From positions 1 to 37,041 of the forward strand of contig JAAYHY010000075.1 of NCBI GenBank assembly GCA_012735135.1: a stretch of DNA of 37,041 nt, read 5' to 3'. The notes beneath the pieces were generated by a model that did not search any database, had not been told where the DNA came from, and saw only the letters and a program-made list of their open reading frames with translations. Source of the stretch: Bacillota bacterium. GTDB taxonomy: Bacteria > Bacillota > UBA4882 > UBA10575. Made by a program: the position numbers and the translations under genes. Shown in pieces: positions 7,369 through 16,003 of the stretch. Within the stretch, counting starts at the first letter, position 1; each line of letters starts with the position of its first letter.

Positions 7369-8955
7369 TTGCAAGTTGCCGCAGGTTTACTGGAAGGAAC
7401 GGAGCAGATTCTGGCCGGCCAGGTGAACAAGGCCACCGGGGAGCGCAGGGGAAAAGGTGCGGATGATGGAGAAAAGACGGAAGCGGGAGCGTTTCAGACA
7501 CTTCTTATGAGTGCGCTCGAACCCGCCGACGACGAAGGGAAAAATCCTTCGACCATCACCGATGAACTTGGAGCCCAACTCCTTCTCCTCTTTCCTCAGC
7601 TTGTCTCTGCTAACTTCAGTGGGGAACCCAACTCCGGAGGAGAAGAAGAGTCCTTGGCTATTTCTGGGAGTGATTTGGTTGTAACGGAGTTGTCCGGATT
7701 GGCGGTTCCACCTGCTGAAACCGGTGGAGCCATGGAAGTCAGGCAAAAGGCAGAGGGCACCGGAACCATAGAAGCCAACGAAGCAGCGGCCGCGGCCGAA
7801 TGTATAGCTCCAGCGGCCACCGGAGAAACAGTAGAGGCAGGACCGATTGTCGTTCCGCAACCAACCGGCGAAGGCGCGTTTGGCAAAAGCTTGTCACCGT
7901 CCGTTCAAACTTTGGCAGCGGCAGAGCAGTCCGGTGCATTGACCGAGGGGAGGCTGTCCGTCGACGGGTCCCCTGTTCCGCAGCGGACTGAAGAACCCCC
8001 CGAGAGTCAAGCAGCACCACCGTCTACCGATGCTGTTCGGAATGAGCCCCCGGCTACGGTTGGGATGACCGGTTCCGACGGGATTTGGCCGGCGGAGACC
8101 GGCGTAACGAGCGGCCAGGAAAGAAGCGAAGAACTGCCTCTCATCCCTCAGGGCATCCCTGACGGGCGAACGGAGGAACTCCAAACCAGTCTGGGGATTA
8201 ATGGGGAAGGTGTCAGGCGGCATTCTCAACCCTCTTCGCTGAATGGGAGACGCGCCTTTGCCGCGCAAGCCGATGACGAGCCGCTGCAGCAACAGCCGGC
8301 GTCCGCAATGAAGAACGCTGTACACCAAACCGGCGGGGACGCGGTGATTAAGACCCTTAACGAAACCGGAGAGGAGTTATCTGTTCCTAAAACCCGGCTG
8401 CGAACAGTACAAAGCGATGACCGGCAAGGGTCGAAGCTGTCGGAGACCATCATCAGTCCGGTTGATGGGAACAATTCTCCGGCTGAGCCGGCAGAGGAGA
8501 TCCCAGTCGCCAGCCCGAAGGCAACCTCCATCCCGACGGGAGAGGAACTGAAAGCCCAGATTATTAGTAAGGCCAAGGTGATGGTGAAAAATGGTCTGAC
8601 CAGGATCCAGATCCAGTTGGAACCGGCCGAATTGGGCAAATTAGAACTTTCCTTGGTTTTGGAGAGGGATTTGGTGGCGGCCCGGTTTGTCACCGCCAGC
8701 CAAGGTGTCCAGTCCCTAATTGAAGCTAACTTACCGGAACTCCGGACTTCTTTGGAGGAAGCCGGATTAAGAGTGGATCTTCTTCAGGTGGGAGTGGAAA
8801 GCGGAAATAACTCTCCGCTGCAACACGAGTCCACCACCGGTGGAGGGCAGTTTAAACGCTATTCCGGATGGGTTCCTTCCGCCGAGTATTATCATCCCGA
8901 GGAAGGGATTTTTGCCGATGAGGCTTGGCACGGTATGGTAAACCTAAGAGTCTAA
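7369..8955 (+). CDS. fliK: Flagellar hook-length control protein FliK
   Basis: FliK measures hook length and switches export specificity through FlhB. The 528-residue product has a long low-complexity N-terminal region rich in Ala, Glu, Gly, Pro and Thr, typical of the ruler part. The C-terminal Flg_hook domain (about residues 400-490) contains IQIQLEPAELGKLELSLVLE and LPELRTSLEEAGLRVD. The TTG start sits 6 nt after a perfect AAAGGAGGTG. A 77-nt gap precedes it, one of the few sizeable gaps in this part of the operon, and I see no clear promoter in it. Confidence 0.93.
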   Translation: MQVAAGLLEGTEQILAGQVNKATGERRGKGADDGEKTEAGAFQTLLMSALEPADDEGKNPSTITDELGAQLLLLFPQLVSANFSGEPNSGGEEESLAISGSDLVVTELSGLAVPPAETGGAMEVRQKAEGTGTIEANEAAAAAECIAPAATGETVEAGPIVVPQPTGEGAFGKSLSPSVQTLAAAEQSGALTEGRLSVDGSPVPQRTEEPPESQAAPPSTDAVRNEPPATVGMTGSDGIWPAETGVTSGQERSEELPLIPQGIPDGRTEELQTSLGINGEGVRRHSQPSSLNGRRAFAAQADDEPLQQQPASAMKNAVHQTGGDAVIKTLNETGEELSVPKTRLRTVQSDDRQGSKLSETIISPVDGNNSPAEPAEEIPVASPKATSIPTGEELKAQIISKAKVMVKNGLTRIQIQLEPAELGKLELSLVLERDLVAARFVTASQGVQSLIEANLPELRTSLEEAGLRVDLLQVGVESGNNSPLQHESTTGGGQFKRYSGWVPSAEYYHPEEGIFADEAWHGMVNLRV

Positions 8956-8971
8956 GGAAAGGAGGGAGAAG

Positions 8972-9565
8972 ATGATTACCCCTGTTACGAGTGGGAATGG
9001 GTCGCCGGGGTCGACGACTTCTACATCTAACATGTTAGGGAAAGATGCCTTTCTTCAGTTGCTCGTGACCGAACTTCGCTACCAGGATCCGCTGGATCCT
9101 TTAAAGGACCGGGATTTTATCGCCCAGATGGCCCAGTTTTCCACCCTTGAACAGATGCAAAACCTTTACCAAGTTGGTCAGTTGCAACAAGCGACCACTA
9201 TGATTGGCCACCCGGTTTTAGCCCAAGAAATCGAGGATAGCGGCCAGCTTGCGCTGGTCTATGGCCGGGTTACCGGAGTGCGGAACTATGAAGGCCGGAT
9301 TTACCTGATGCTGGACAGTAACCGCGAGATTCAAGCCGACCAGATCATTTCCGTCATGGACAATCAGGGTTTGGAACAATATCTGGAGTCGGTTTGTGGC
9401 CGGAAAGCGTATGTCCGGGTCTTTAACGAATACGGTGAGTTGGTTGCCATCAAAGAGATTTTAGTAACCGGTTACCGGCTGAAAGATGACGAACCGTATC
9501 TGATTTACCAGAATGGAGAAGCAGAAGAAGAGGTACCCCTCAAGGACATTTGGGGGTTTGCTTAG
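8972..9565 (+). CDS. flgD: Flagellar hook capping protein FlgD
   Basis: FlgD caps the growing hook. The N-terminal conserved part (about residues 22-75) has LGKDAFLQLLVTELRYQDPL and DFIAQMAQFSTLEQM, which is diagnostic. The 197-residue protein is longer than Bacillus FlgD (about 140) because of a C-terminal extension. The usual Gly-rich FlgD fold is not obvious there. Instead I see a small beta-rich segment (GRVTGVRNYEGRIYLML) and an acidic tail. Start ATG follows AAAGGAGGGAGAAG. It precedes the 'flagellar operon protein' gene by 11 nt. Confidence 0.94.
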   Translation: MITPVTSGNGSPGSTTSTSNMLGKDAFLQLLVTELRYQDPLDPLKDRDFIAQMAQFSTLEQMQNLYQVGQLQQATTMIGHPVLAQEIEDSGQLALVYGRVTGVRNYEGRIYLMLDSNREIQADQIISVMDNQGLEQYLESVCGRKAYVRVFNEYGELVAIKEILVTGYRLKDDEPYLIYQNGEAEEEVPLKDIWGFA

Positions 9566-9576
9566 GGGGAAGGAAA

Positions 9577-9972
9577 ATGACGGACCGAATCTTTCCACCA
9601 ATCCCACCGGTGACGCAAGTTCCGCGGGTTACCCCGCAAGGGCGGCAACCGGCGGCTAAGACCGGAGCCAGCGGCGACTTTCAGAAGATCCTAGAAGCCA
9701 AACTTGCACCCGAACTCAAAATTTCCGCTCATGCCCAGAAGAGAATGGCGGAACGGGGGATCACCCTTTCCCCGCGGGATCTGGCCGGGATCCGGGAAGC
9801 AGTTGGCAAAGCCCAGGCCAAGGGGTGCCGCGAATCCTTGGTGGTCTTGGAGCAAGTAGCCTTGGTGGTCAGTGTGGAAAACCAAACCGTGATTACCGCG
9901 GTGGATGCCCGTAGTTTAAAAGAGAATGTCTTTACCAATATCGATAGCGCGGTTTTTGTCCAAAACAACTAG
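9577..9972 (+). CDS. 'Flagellar operon protein' of the FlgD-FlgE interval (TIGR02530-like)
   Basis: The 131-residue product has a variable Pro-rich N-terminus. A conserved core follows: ISAHAQKRMAERGITLS, then a helix, and LVVLEQVALVVSVENQTVITAVD. This matches the short proteins of unproven function that lie between flgD and flgE in many Bacillota. I chose ATG 9577 after GGGGGAAGGA; the frame is open upstream without a ribosome site. A role in hook assembly is inferred from position only. Confidence 0.82.
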   Translation: MTDRIFPPIPPVTQVPRVTPQGRQPAAKTGASGDFQKILEAKLAPELKISAHAQKRMAERGITLSPRDLAGIREAVGKAQAKGCRESLVVLEQVALVVSVENQTVITAVDARSLKENVFTNIDSAVFVQNN

Positions 9973-9975
9973 GCT

Positions 9976-10003
9976 GGACCTCCTTGAGGGAGCCGTGAGG
10001 TCC
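9976..10003 (+). other. Stem-loop upstream of flgE
   Basis: GGACCTC (9976-9982) pairs perfectly with GAGGTCC (9997-10003) around a 14-nt loop. It begins 4 nt after the preceding stop codon. No T-tract follows, so it is not an intrinsic terminator. It may mark an RNA-processing or stability element. Confidence 0.45.
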
Positions 10004-10076
10004 TCCAACCGACTGCGGAGGGCCGGACAAAACCCGCTTTCCTGAAGAAAAAGGAAGGATAGGAGGCAAGAACAAA

Positions 10077-11306
10077 ATGATGCGTTCAATGTTTGCCGGA
10101 GTTTCCGGCTTGCGCAACCATCAGACGCGGATGGATGTGATCGGCAATAACATTGCCAATGTGAATACCATTGGTTACAAGACCAGCCGGGTAACCTTTG
10201 CGGATACCCTCTCCCAAACGATACGGGGGGCAACGGCGCCACAGAACAACCGGGGCGGGGTTAACCCGCAACAAGTTGGATTGGGGGTGACCCTCTCCAG
10301 TATTGACGTGATCCATACGCCCGGCAACCCCCAGTCCACCGGGGTCAATACCGACCTGGCCATCCAAGGGAACGGCTTTTTTGTCCTGAGCGATGGCAGC
10401 CAGGAATACTACACCCGGGCCGGTAACTTTAGCCGGGATCCTTCCGGCCGTTTGGTCTATAGCAACGGATTGCAGTTACAGGGTTGGATGCTCGATGATA
10501 ATGGTCAGATCATTGGTGAATTAACGGGAATAACCCTTCCAATCAACAGTACGATTGCTCCGAAAAATACCGGAAATGTATATTTTAGCGGAAACCTACA
10601 TCCTTCGGCTGACAATGACACTAACCCAACGGTGGTCAGCAGCAACATCGAGGTGGTCGACTCTTTGGGCCGGACCCATCTGATTGAAATTACGTTTACC
10701 CAATCTCCGGATCCGCTTTCACCTAGGGAATGGACTTGGGGAGCTATAGACTCCAACGGGACTACAATTGATTCAGGCAATCTGGAATTTGATGCGGTAG
10801 GTCAGATCACAGGAAATTCTACCTTCCCGATTACCTGGACCCCGAGCGGCGGCGCCAATACACTGAACTTTAATCTTGACTTCAGTCAATTAACTCAGTA
10901 CGTCGCCGTCCAATCTTCTGTTGCCTACAATCAAGACGGTTACGAGATGGGTTATATGGACAGTTTTAAAATCGACAGTGCCGGGAAGGTTATCGGGATC
11001 TACAGCAACGGGCTGACCAAGGAGATCGCCCAGATTGCGGTGGCGAACTTCCCGAACCCCGCCGGTTTGGAGAAGATGGGCGAAACCATGTTCCGGAAGA
11101 CCAGCAACTCCGGTACTGCCCAGTATAACATACCGGGAGTCGGCGGCAGCGGGACGATCTCTCCGGGCTCTTTAGAGATGTCCAACGTCGATCTATCCCA
11201 GGAGTTTACGGATATGATCGTGACCCAACGGGGGTTCCAGGCCAACTCGCGAATCATTACGACCTCCGATGAGATGCTCCAAGAACTGGTTAACCTGAAA
11301 CGCTAA
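10077..11306 (+). CDS. flgE: Flagellar hook protein FlgE
   Basis: FlgE forms the hook, the universal joint of the filament. The 409-residue protein has the axial N-terminal signature SGLRNHQTRMDVIGNNIANV with NTIGYK. The FlgE/F/G-type DLAIQGNGFFVLSDG segment (about residues 95-110) follows. The C-terminal helix ends EFTDMIVTQRGFQANSRIIT and EMLQELVNLKR. Length suits a hook rather than a distal rod protein. Two ATG codons (10077 and 10080) lie after ATAGGAGG. The gene is bracketed by stem-loops lacking T-tracts. Confidence 0.96.
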   Translation: MMRSMFAGVSGLRNHQTRMDVIGNNIANVNTIGYKTSRVTFADTLSQTIRGATAPQNNRGGVNPQQVGLGVTLSSIDVIHTPGNPQSTGVNTDLAIQGNGFFVLSDGSQEYYTRAGNFSRDPSGRLVYSNGLQLQGWMLDDNGQIIGELTGITLPINSTIAPKNTGNVYFSGNLHPSADNDTNPTVVSSNIEVVDSLGRTHLIEITFTQSPDPLSPREWTWGAIDSNGTTIDSGNLEFDAVGQITGNSTFPITWTPSGGANTLNFNLDFSQLTQYVAVQSSVAYNQDGYEMGYMDSFKIDSAGKVIGIYSNGLTKEIAQIAVANFPNPAGLEKMGETMFRKTSNSGTAQYNIPGVGGSGTISPGSLEMSNVDLSQEFTDMIVTQRGFQANSRIITTSDEMLQELVNLKR

Positions 11307-11317
11307 GGTAAGGAGAG

Positions 11318-11348
11318 GGTGAGGGGGATCTGTTTCTTCCCCCTCACC
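11318..11348 (+). other. Strong stem-loop between flgE and flbD
   Basis: A perfect 11-bp stem, GGTGAGGGGGA (11318-11328) with TCCCCCTCACC (11338-11348), closes a 9-nt loop. The next bases are GCTACTG, so there is no U-tract and normal intrinsic termination is unlikely. It starts 11 nt after the flgE stop. The likely role is a 3' stabiliser of the hook message or an RNase barrier inside the operon. Confidence 0.6.
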
Positions 11349-11373
11349 GCTACTGTATAGGTGGAAGGCGGGG

Positions 11374-11604
11374 ATGGTCATGATTAAAGTTACCAGGTTT
11401 AACGGGGAGGAATTCTGGGTTAACCCCCACCTGATTGAGTTTATTGAAGAAACCCCGGATACCGTGATTTCACTGGTGACCGGGAAAAAAGTGGTCATCA
11501 AAGAGAAGGCGGCGGAGGTTGGTAAGAAGATTCTTGTTTACCGACGCCAATTGGGTGAAGGCGGCCGGGAATGGGTTCCAACAGAGAATCGAGGTGAGCA
11601 GTGA
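11374..11604 (+). CDS. swrD: FlbD/SwrD family small flagellar protein
   Basis: The product (74-76 residues) begins MIKVTRFNGEEFWVNPHLIE and continues EETPDTVISLVTGKKVVIKE, the signature of the FlbD/YlzI family. In Bacillus subtilis the homologue SwrD raises motor torque and supports swarming. Its place directly before motA-motB fits such a stator-related job. Start is ATG 11374 or 11380. The second matches the family N-terminus better, while both share the GGTGGAAGGCGGGG site. The stop overlaps the start of motA. Confidence 0.88.
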   Translation: MVMIKVTRFNGEEFWVNPHLIEFIEETPDTVISLVTGKKVVIKEKAAEVGKKILVYRRQLGEGGREWVPTENRGEQ

Positions 11605-12404
11605 TGGATCTGGCAACGGTAATCGGAATAACTGGTGGTATCATCTTGTTGCTGATCGGTTGTTCCGGCGGGAGTATCAGTGCTTTAAGGGGCTTTTTTG
11701 ATATGAGTTCGATTTATATCACCGTCGGGGGTTCATTAGCGGCAATGTTAATTAACTTTCCCCTGGAACGGTTTTCCAAAGCTTTTAAGAGTTTGCGCTG
11801 GGTTTTCTTTACCAAGAGCTATTCGGGGGATGAAATCATCAATACCTTGGTGCGTTACGCGGAAAAAGCGCGACGGGAAGGTTTATTGGCCTTGGAAGAT
11901 GAGATTGAATCCTCTTCGGATGAGTTTTTAAAGAAAGGGATTCAGTTGGTGGTGGACGGAACCGATCCGGAGCTGGTGAAGAATATTTTGGAGATTGAGA
12001 TCGGTTTCCTTGAAGAAAGACATAACGAGAACAAAGCCTTTTGGGAGTCCTGGGGTGGGCTGGCGCCGTCGTTTGGTTTGACTGGTACCGTGATTGGCTT
12101 GATTAAAATGCTGGGTAGCTTGGATGATCCCAGTTCCATTGGGCCGGCCATGGCGGTGGCCCTCCTGACTACCTTATACGGGGCGGTTATGGCCTATCTA
12201 ATCTTTAATCCGATTGCGGCCAAGTTAGGCATTCGAACTGATGAGGAGATCATGATCCGGCAGATCATGGTCGAAGGGATCCTTTCGGTCCAAGCCGGTG
12301 AAAACCCCCGGATTGTTGAGGAAAAACTAAAATCCTTCCTCCCGCCGGCTGAACGGCATAAAGTCCGGCGCGAACGGGCTGAGGGAGTGGCGGTCCATGT
12401 TTAA
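11604..12404 (+). CDS. motA: Flagellar motor stator protein MotA
   Basis: MotA forms the ion channel with MotB and pushes on FliG. The protein has about 266 residues, and four membrane segments are visible: two near the N-terminus (VIGITGGIILLLIG; IYITVGGSLAAMLI) and two after residue 150. The conserved PSFGLTGTVIGLI and AMAVALLTTLYGAVMA lie in the latter pair. The cytoplasmic loop carries the charged EKARREGLLALEDEIE that meets FliG. Start ATG overlaps the flbD stop; GTG 11601 is also in frame. The stop overlaps motB by 8 nt, as expected for co-assembled subunits. Confidence 0.95.
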   Translation: MDLATVIGITGGIILLLIGCSGGSISALRGFFDMSSIYITVGGSLAAMLINFPLERFSKAFKSLRWVFFTKSYSGDEIINTLVRYAEKARREGLLALEDEIESSSDEFLKKGIQLVVDGTDPELVKNILEIEIGFLEERHNENKAFWESWGGLAPSFGLTGTVIGLIKMLGSLDDPSSIGPAMAVALLTTLYGAVMAYLIFNPIAAKLGIRTDEEIMIRQIMVEGILSVQAGENPRIVEEKLKSFLPPAERHKVRRERAEGVAVHV

Positions 12405-13104
12405 GAAAAAGTCGAAAGAGCGGCCCCCCGGTGCGCCCGCATGGATGACGACTTACTCGGATCTGGTCACCCAATTGTTGTGTTTTTTCGTAATGTTGTT
12501 TGCTTTATCTAGTATAAGCGAATCTAAATATGAACAAATTGCCGCATCTTTAAGGGCAGCCTTAAGCGGTTCGCCCAGTGTGTTGTCGGGCGGGCTCAAT
12601 CCGATGGGGGATCCGCTGCCCTTTGAGATTTCCCCGAATATCAACGAAGAGTTTCGCGAGGTTTATGAAGAGATCGAAGCGATGCTCGCTGAAGAGGGGG
12701 TGGGAGTCGCGGTGGAGATCTACTCGGAAGAACGGGGAATGGTCATCAGTTTTAAGGAGAAGATCTTTTTTAACATCGGTTCGGCTGAACTGCTGCCCGA
12801 AGCCCGTAACCTGTTACTGCGGGTCGGTAAAATTCTGGCCGCTGACGACCATGATATCCGGGTCGAAGGACATACTTGTGATTTACCGATTCGGACCGCC
12901 TCCTTCCCATCCAACTGGGAACTTTCCACTTCCCGGGCGACGAATGTCACCCGTTTCCTCATCGATGAGGCAGGGATTGACCCCCGCCGGCTGGGGGCGA
13001 CCGGATATGCCGAATTCCGGCCGATTGCCCCCAATAATTCTGAAGAAAACAGAGTGCGTAACCGGAGAGTCGATATCCTCTTACTCTCCCGGAATACATT
13101 TTAG
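12397..13104 (+). CDS. motB: Flagellar motor stator protein MotB (possibly Na+-type)
   Basis: MotB anchors the stator to peptidoglycan and carries the ion-binding aspartate. In this 235-residue protein the single membrane segment is WMTTYSDLVTQLLCFFVMLF, with Asp22 as the ion-carrying residue. An OmpA-type peptidoglycan-binding domain (VEGHTCDLPI through NRRVDILLL) fills the C-terminal half. The SDL and CFFV pattern around Asp22, followed by KYEQIAASL, resembles Na+-driven PomB/MotS more than Escherichia coli MotB. Ion choice is an inference, not shown. Confidence 0.94.
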   Translation: MFKKKSKERPPGAPAWMTTYSDLVTQLLCFFVMLFALSSISESKYEQIAASLRAALSGSPSVLSGGLNPMGDPLPFEISPNINEEFREVYEEIEAMLAEEGVGVAVEIYSEERGMVISFKEKIFFNIGSAELLPEARNLLLRVGKILAADDHDIRVEGHTCDLPIRTASFPSNWELSTSRATNVTRFLIDEAGIDPRRLGATGYAEFRPIAPNNSEENRVRNRRVDILLLSRNTF

Positions 13105-13115
13105 GTGGGATCAGA

Positions 13116-13580
13116 ATGGCAGAAAAAACCGGTAAAGCAAATCAAGTTATTATTACCATCACCGTTTGTCTTTTGATCTTCTTTGCGGCGGTCTTTGGCG
13201 CTACCATATTTTTTATTTATAAAATCATGCCGCAACAAAAAGAGACAATTGTAAAAGTTATGGCCGGGAATGAAGTCAAATATTTATTGCCCCTGGGTGA
13301 AGAGATTCTGGTTAATTTGGCGGATACGAACAAACAACGTTACGTACGGCTGAATTTCACCATTGTGCTGGATTCCGAAGAGACCCAACAAGAGGTCCAA
13401 AAGCGGATGGCCCAGGTCCGGGACCTTGTGATCAGCATCTGCCGGACTAAAAATTCTGAAGAATTACGGGGAAAAGAAGGAAATGATAAGCTTCGTAACG
13501 AAATACTTACTGCTATTAACGATATTTTACCAAAAGGAAAAGTAATCGATATCTTCTTCACCGATTTTATCGTGACATAA
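13116..13580 (+). CDS. fliL: Flagellar basal-body-associated protein FliL
   Basis: FliL is a single-span membrane protein around the stator that supports torque. The 154-residue product has one N-terminal membrane segment (IITITVCLLIFFAAVFGATI). The periplasmic FliL domain has ILVNLADTNKQRYVRLNFT and ends in a typical IDIFFTDFIVT. It lies between motB and fliM, the usual place in clostridia. It starts with ATG 11 nt after motB. Confidence 0.93.
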   Translation: MAEKTGKANQVIITITVCLLIFFAAVFGATIFFIYKIMPQQKETIVKVMAGNEVKYLLPLGEEILVNLADTNKQRYVRLNFTIVLDSEETQQEVQKRMAQVRDLVISICRTKNSEELRGKEGNDKLRNEILTAINDILPKGKVIDIFFTDFIVT

Positions 13581-13593
13581 CGGGGGTGGCGCA

Positions 13594-14592
13594 TTGGCCG
13601 AGATTCTTACCCAAAATGAAATTGATGCTCTCTTGCAGGCGCTCTCATCCGGGGCCATTGATGCCGAATCGGTTAAGTCGGAAGACAAAAGTAAACGGGT
13701 ACGTCCCTACGACTTTCGACGCCCCAGTAAGTTTGCGAAGGAACAAATCCGGACGATTGTTATGATCCATGAGAACTTTTCGCGTCTGTTAAGTTCCTCC
13801 TTATCGGCTTATTTACGGGCAATGGTTCAATCGGAGGTCGCCTCCGTCGACCAGTTAACTTACGAGGAGTTTATCAAATCGCTCCAAAATCCAACGGTGA
13901 TTAACGTCTTATCCTTAAAACCCCTCGAAGGGAACATGGTCTTTGAGTTCGCCACGAATTTGGCTTTTGGCTTTATTGACCGGATGCTGGGTGGGCAAGG
14001 AGCCTACGATGGGATTATCCGGGAGCTGACAGAGATTGAGCAGATGGTGACGAAGCGGGTCGTGGTCCGGATGGCCGCCAGCATAAAGGAAGCCTGGAGT
14101 AATGTGATTAATTTGGAACCGGAGTACCAGGGGATGGAGACCAATCCGATGTTCACCCAAGTAATTACCCCGACCGAAATGGTGATCCTAGTGACTTTGG
14201 ATGTCAAGATCGCTGAAGTGAGCGGCTTAATGAATGTCTGTTATCCTTATGTTCTCCTGGAACCGGTTTTAAACCGGCTAAGTTCCCAATACTGGTTCGC
14301 CAGCGCGAAAACGAGTTTTTCTACGGAAGCGACTGCTACCTTGAAAAACCGTCTTAAAGAAGCCATTCTTCCGGTGGAAGTGGAATTGGGGAAAACAACC
14401 ATCAACGTCCGGGAGATGCTAGGTCTGGCCGTTGGCGATGTTATTAAACTGGACCAATCAATTAAAGAACCTTTATGTATAAAAGTGGGTAAAGAAGAAA
14501 AATATGTCGGTTTCCCCGGGATCTCCAACAACCGGATAGCGGTACAACTCTATGGGGTAAAGCAAAAAGGTGGTGAACACGATGGCAAATGA
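13594..14592 (+). CDS. fliM: Flagellar motor switch protein FliM
   Basis: FliM is the C-ring protein that binds phosphorylated CheY. The 332-residue product begins ILTQNEIDALLQAL, the N-terminal CheY-binding peptide. The CheC-like middle domain follows (RMLGGQG with motifs around LTEIEQMV), then the C-terminal SpoA domain (EVELGKTTINVREMLGLAVGDVIKLD). Start is TTG after CGGGGGTGG. It overlaps fliY by 11 nt. Confidence 0.97.
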   Translation: MAEILTQNEIDALLQALSSGAIDAESVKSEDKSKRVRPYDFRRPSKFAKEQIRTIVMIHENFSRLLSSSLSAYLRAMVQSEVASVDQLTYEEFIKSLQNPTVINVLSLKPLEGNMVFEFATNLAFGFIDRMLGGQGAYDGIIRELTEIEQMVTKRVVVRMAASIKEAWSNVINLEPEYQGMETNPMFTQVITPTEMVILVTLDVKIAEVSGLMNVCYPYVLLEPVLNRLSSQYWFASAKTSFSTEATATLKNRLKEAILPVEVELGKTTINVREMLGLAVGDVIKLDQSIKEPLCIKVGKEEKYVGFPGISNNRIAVQLYGVKQKGGEHDGK

Positions 14593-15628
14593 AATGTTGT
14601 CTCAAGAGGAAATTAATGCTTTATTAAAAGAAGACTTGGTGGAGTTATCTCCCTTGGAAAGGGATGCGTTAGGAGAGATTGGTAATATCGCCTTCGGCTC
14701 CGGTTCGACCGCGTTGTCCCTTCTCTTAAACCGCCGGGTTGAGCTCAATACCCCGACTGTTGAACTATCGGAGATGAGTGAACTAGTCAGGAAATATCCT
14801 ACTCCTTGTATTGCGGCGGAGGTTGACTACCAGAAAGGCTTAAAGGGGACGAATCTTTTATTAATCCAGATGCGCGATGCAGCTGTGATTGCCGATTTGA
14901 TGCTAGGGGGGGACGGCACTAAACCCAACATGCAACTGGGGGAAATGGAGCTGAGCGCGATTGGGGAAGCGATGAACCAAATGATTGGTAAAGCTTCCAC
15001 CTCGATGTCGTCCCTTTTTGAACTTAGGGTCGAAATTGCCCCGCCGCGGACTCAGGTTCTGTCAATGCAGAATATCAAGGATTTTAGTAACCAGTTTATT
15101 CAGAACAATCTGGTGGTAGTCATCTATTTCCGCCTGGTCATTGAAGACTTGGTTGATAGCAAATTAATGCTGGTTATTCCTTACGCCTTTGCCCGGGAGA
15201 TGGCAGCGACGTTAATTGATAAAAACCAACCGGTTCCCGGGGAAAATAAGAAGCCGGAAACACCGAAAGCAAGCGGGCCGGTAACCCGGGAAGAAACGAA
15301 ACCTTCGGATTCCGGAGTGCGGCCAATCCAGTTTGGGGCCTTACATTCCTCCGCCCACCATGAAGAACCCAGTAACCTCAATTTGTTGCTGGATGTTCCC
15401 CTGGAGATCAGTGTCGAGCTTGGCAGTACCAAGATGCGGATCAAAGAAATTCTGGAACTGGGGATCGGTTCAGTAATCGAATTAGATCGGTTGGCTGGAG
15501 AATTAGTGGATATTCTGGTGAACGGGAAGCTAATAGCCAAAGGTGAAGTCGTCGTCATTGACGAAAACTTTGGTGTAAAGATTACCGATATTATTAGCCC
15601 GTTTGAAAGAGTAAACAATTTACAATAG
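14582..15628 (+). CDS. fliY: Flagellar motor switch phosphatase FliY
   Basis: FliY combines FliN-type C-ring function with CheY-P phosphatase activity, typical of Bacillota. The roughly 348-residue protein has a FliM-like opening MLSQEEINALLKE. Two CheC-type active centres follow: GEIGNIAFGSGSTALS, and SAIGEAMNQMIGKASTSM, each with the E-x2-N pair. A Pro/Glu-rich linker (about residues 215-255) leads to the C-terminal SpoA domain (LGSTKMRIKEILELGIGSVI). ATG 14582 follows AAGGTGGTG; the frame opens 12 nt earlier. Both phosphatase centres look intact. Confidence 0.95.
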   Translation: MANEMLSQEEINALLKEDLVELSPLERDALGEIGNIAFGSGSTALSLLLNRRVELNTPTVELSEMSELVRKYPTPCIAAEVDYQKGLKGTNLLLIQMRDAAVIADLMLGGDGTKPNMQLGEMELSAIGEAMNQMIGKASTSMSSLFELRVEIAPPRTQVLSMQNIKDFSNQFIQNNLVVVIYFRLVIEDLVDSKLMLVIPYAFAREMAATLIDKNQPVPGENKKPETPKASGPVTREETKPSDSGVRPIQFGALHSSAHHEEPSNLNLLLDVPLEISVELGSTKMRIKEILELGIGSVIELDRLAGELVDILVNGKLIAKGEVVVIDENFGVKITDIISPFERVNNLQ

Positions 15629-15640
15629 GGGGGAAGTTTC

Positions 15641-16003
15641 GTGAAAAATCGTGTTTTAGTAGTAGACGATGCAGCATTTATGCGAATGATGATCAAAGAC
15701 ATTCTCAAAAAAGGCGGATATGAAGTGGTAGGGGAAGCAGAAGACGGTATCAAAGCGGTGGAAAAATTTAAAGAATTAAAACCGGATTTAGTGACCATGG
15801 ATATTACCATGCCGGAAATGGATGGGATCACAGCTGTTAGGGAGATTAAAAAGATTGATCCAAATGCGGTAATTATCATGTGTAGCGCTATGGGACAACA
15901 AGCAATGGTAATCGATGCGATCCAAGCCGGAGCAAAGGACTTTGTGGTCAAACCTTTCCAACCCGATCGGGTATTAGAGGCTGTCAAGAAAGTTATCCAA
16001 TGA
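15641..16003 (+). CDS. cheY: Chemotaxis response regulator CheY
   Basis: CheY receives phosphate from CheA and acts on FliM. The 120-residue single receiver domain has all key residues: Asp9-Asp10 (VVDD), the phosphoacceptor Asp54 (TMDITMPEMDG), Ser82 (MCSAM) and Lys104 (VVKPF). It starts with GTG after AGGGGGGAAG. Its place between fliY and fliO is conserved with Bacillus. The stop TGA overlaps the ATG of fliO. No output domain is attached. Confidence 0.96.
   Translation: MKNRVLVVDDAAFMRMMIKDILKKGGYEVVGEAEDGIKAVEKFKELKPDLVTMDITMPEMDGITAVREIKKIDPNAVIIMCSAMGQQAMVIDAIQAGAKDFVVKPFQPDRVLEAVKKVIQ

Noticed and set aside
12578-13135. Plus-strand open frame (185 codons) overlapping motB in another frame
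   Set aside because: Its translation is Arg/Ser/Pro-rich with no domain, and motB fully explains the region.
15181-15987. Long minus-strand open frame (268 codons) opposite fliY/cheY
   Set aside because: It is a shadow of two clear plus genes, Ser/Ile-rich as antisense frames are, and lacks a ribosome site in context.
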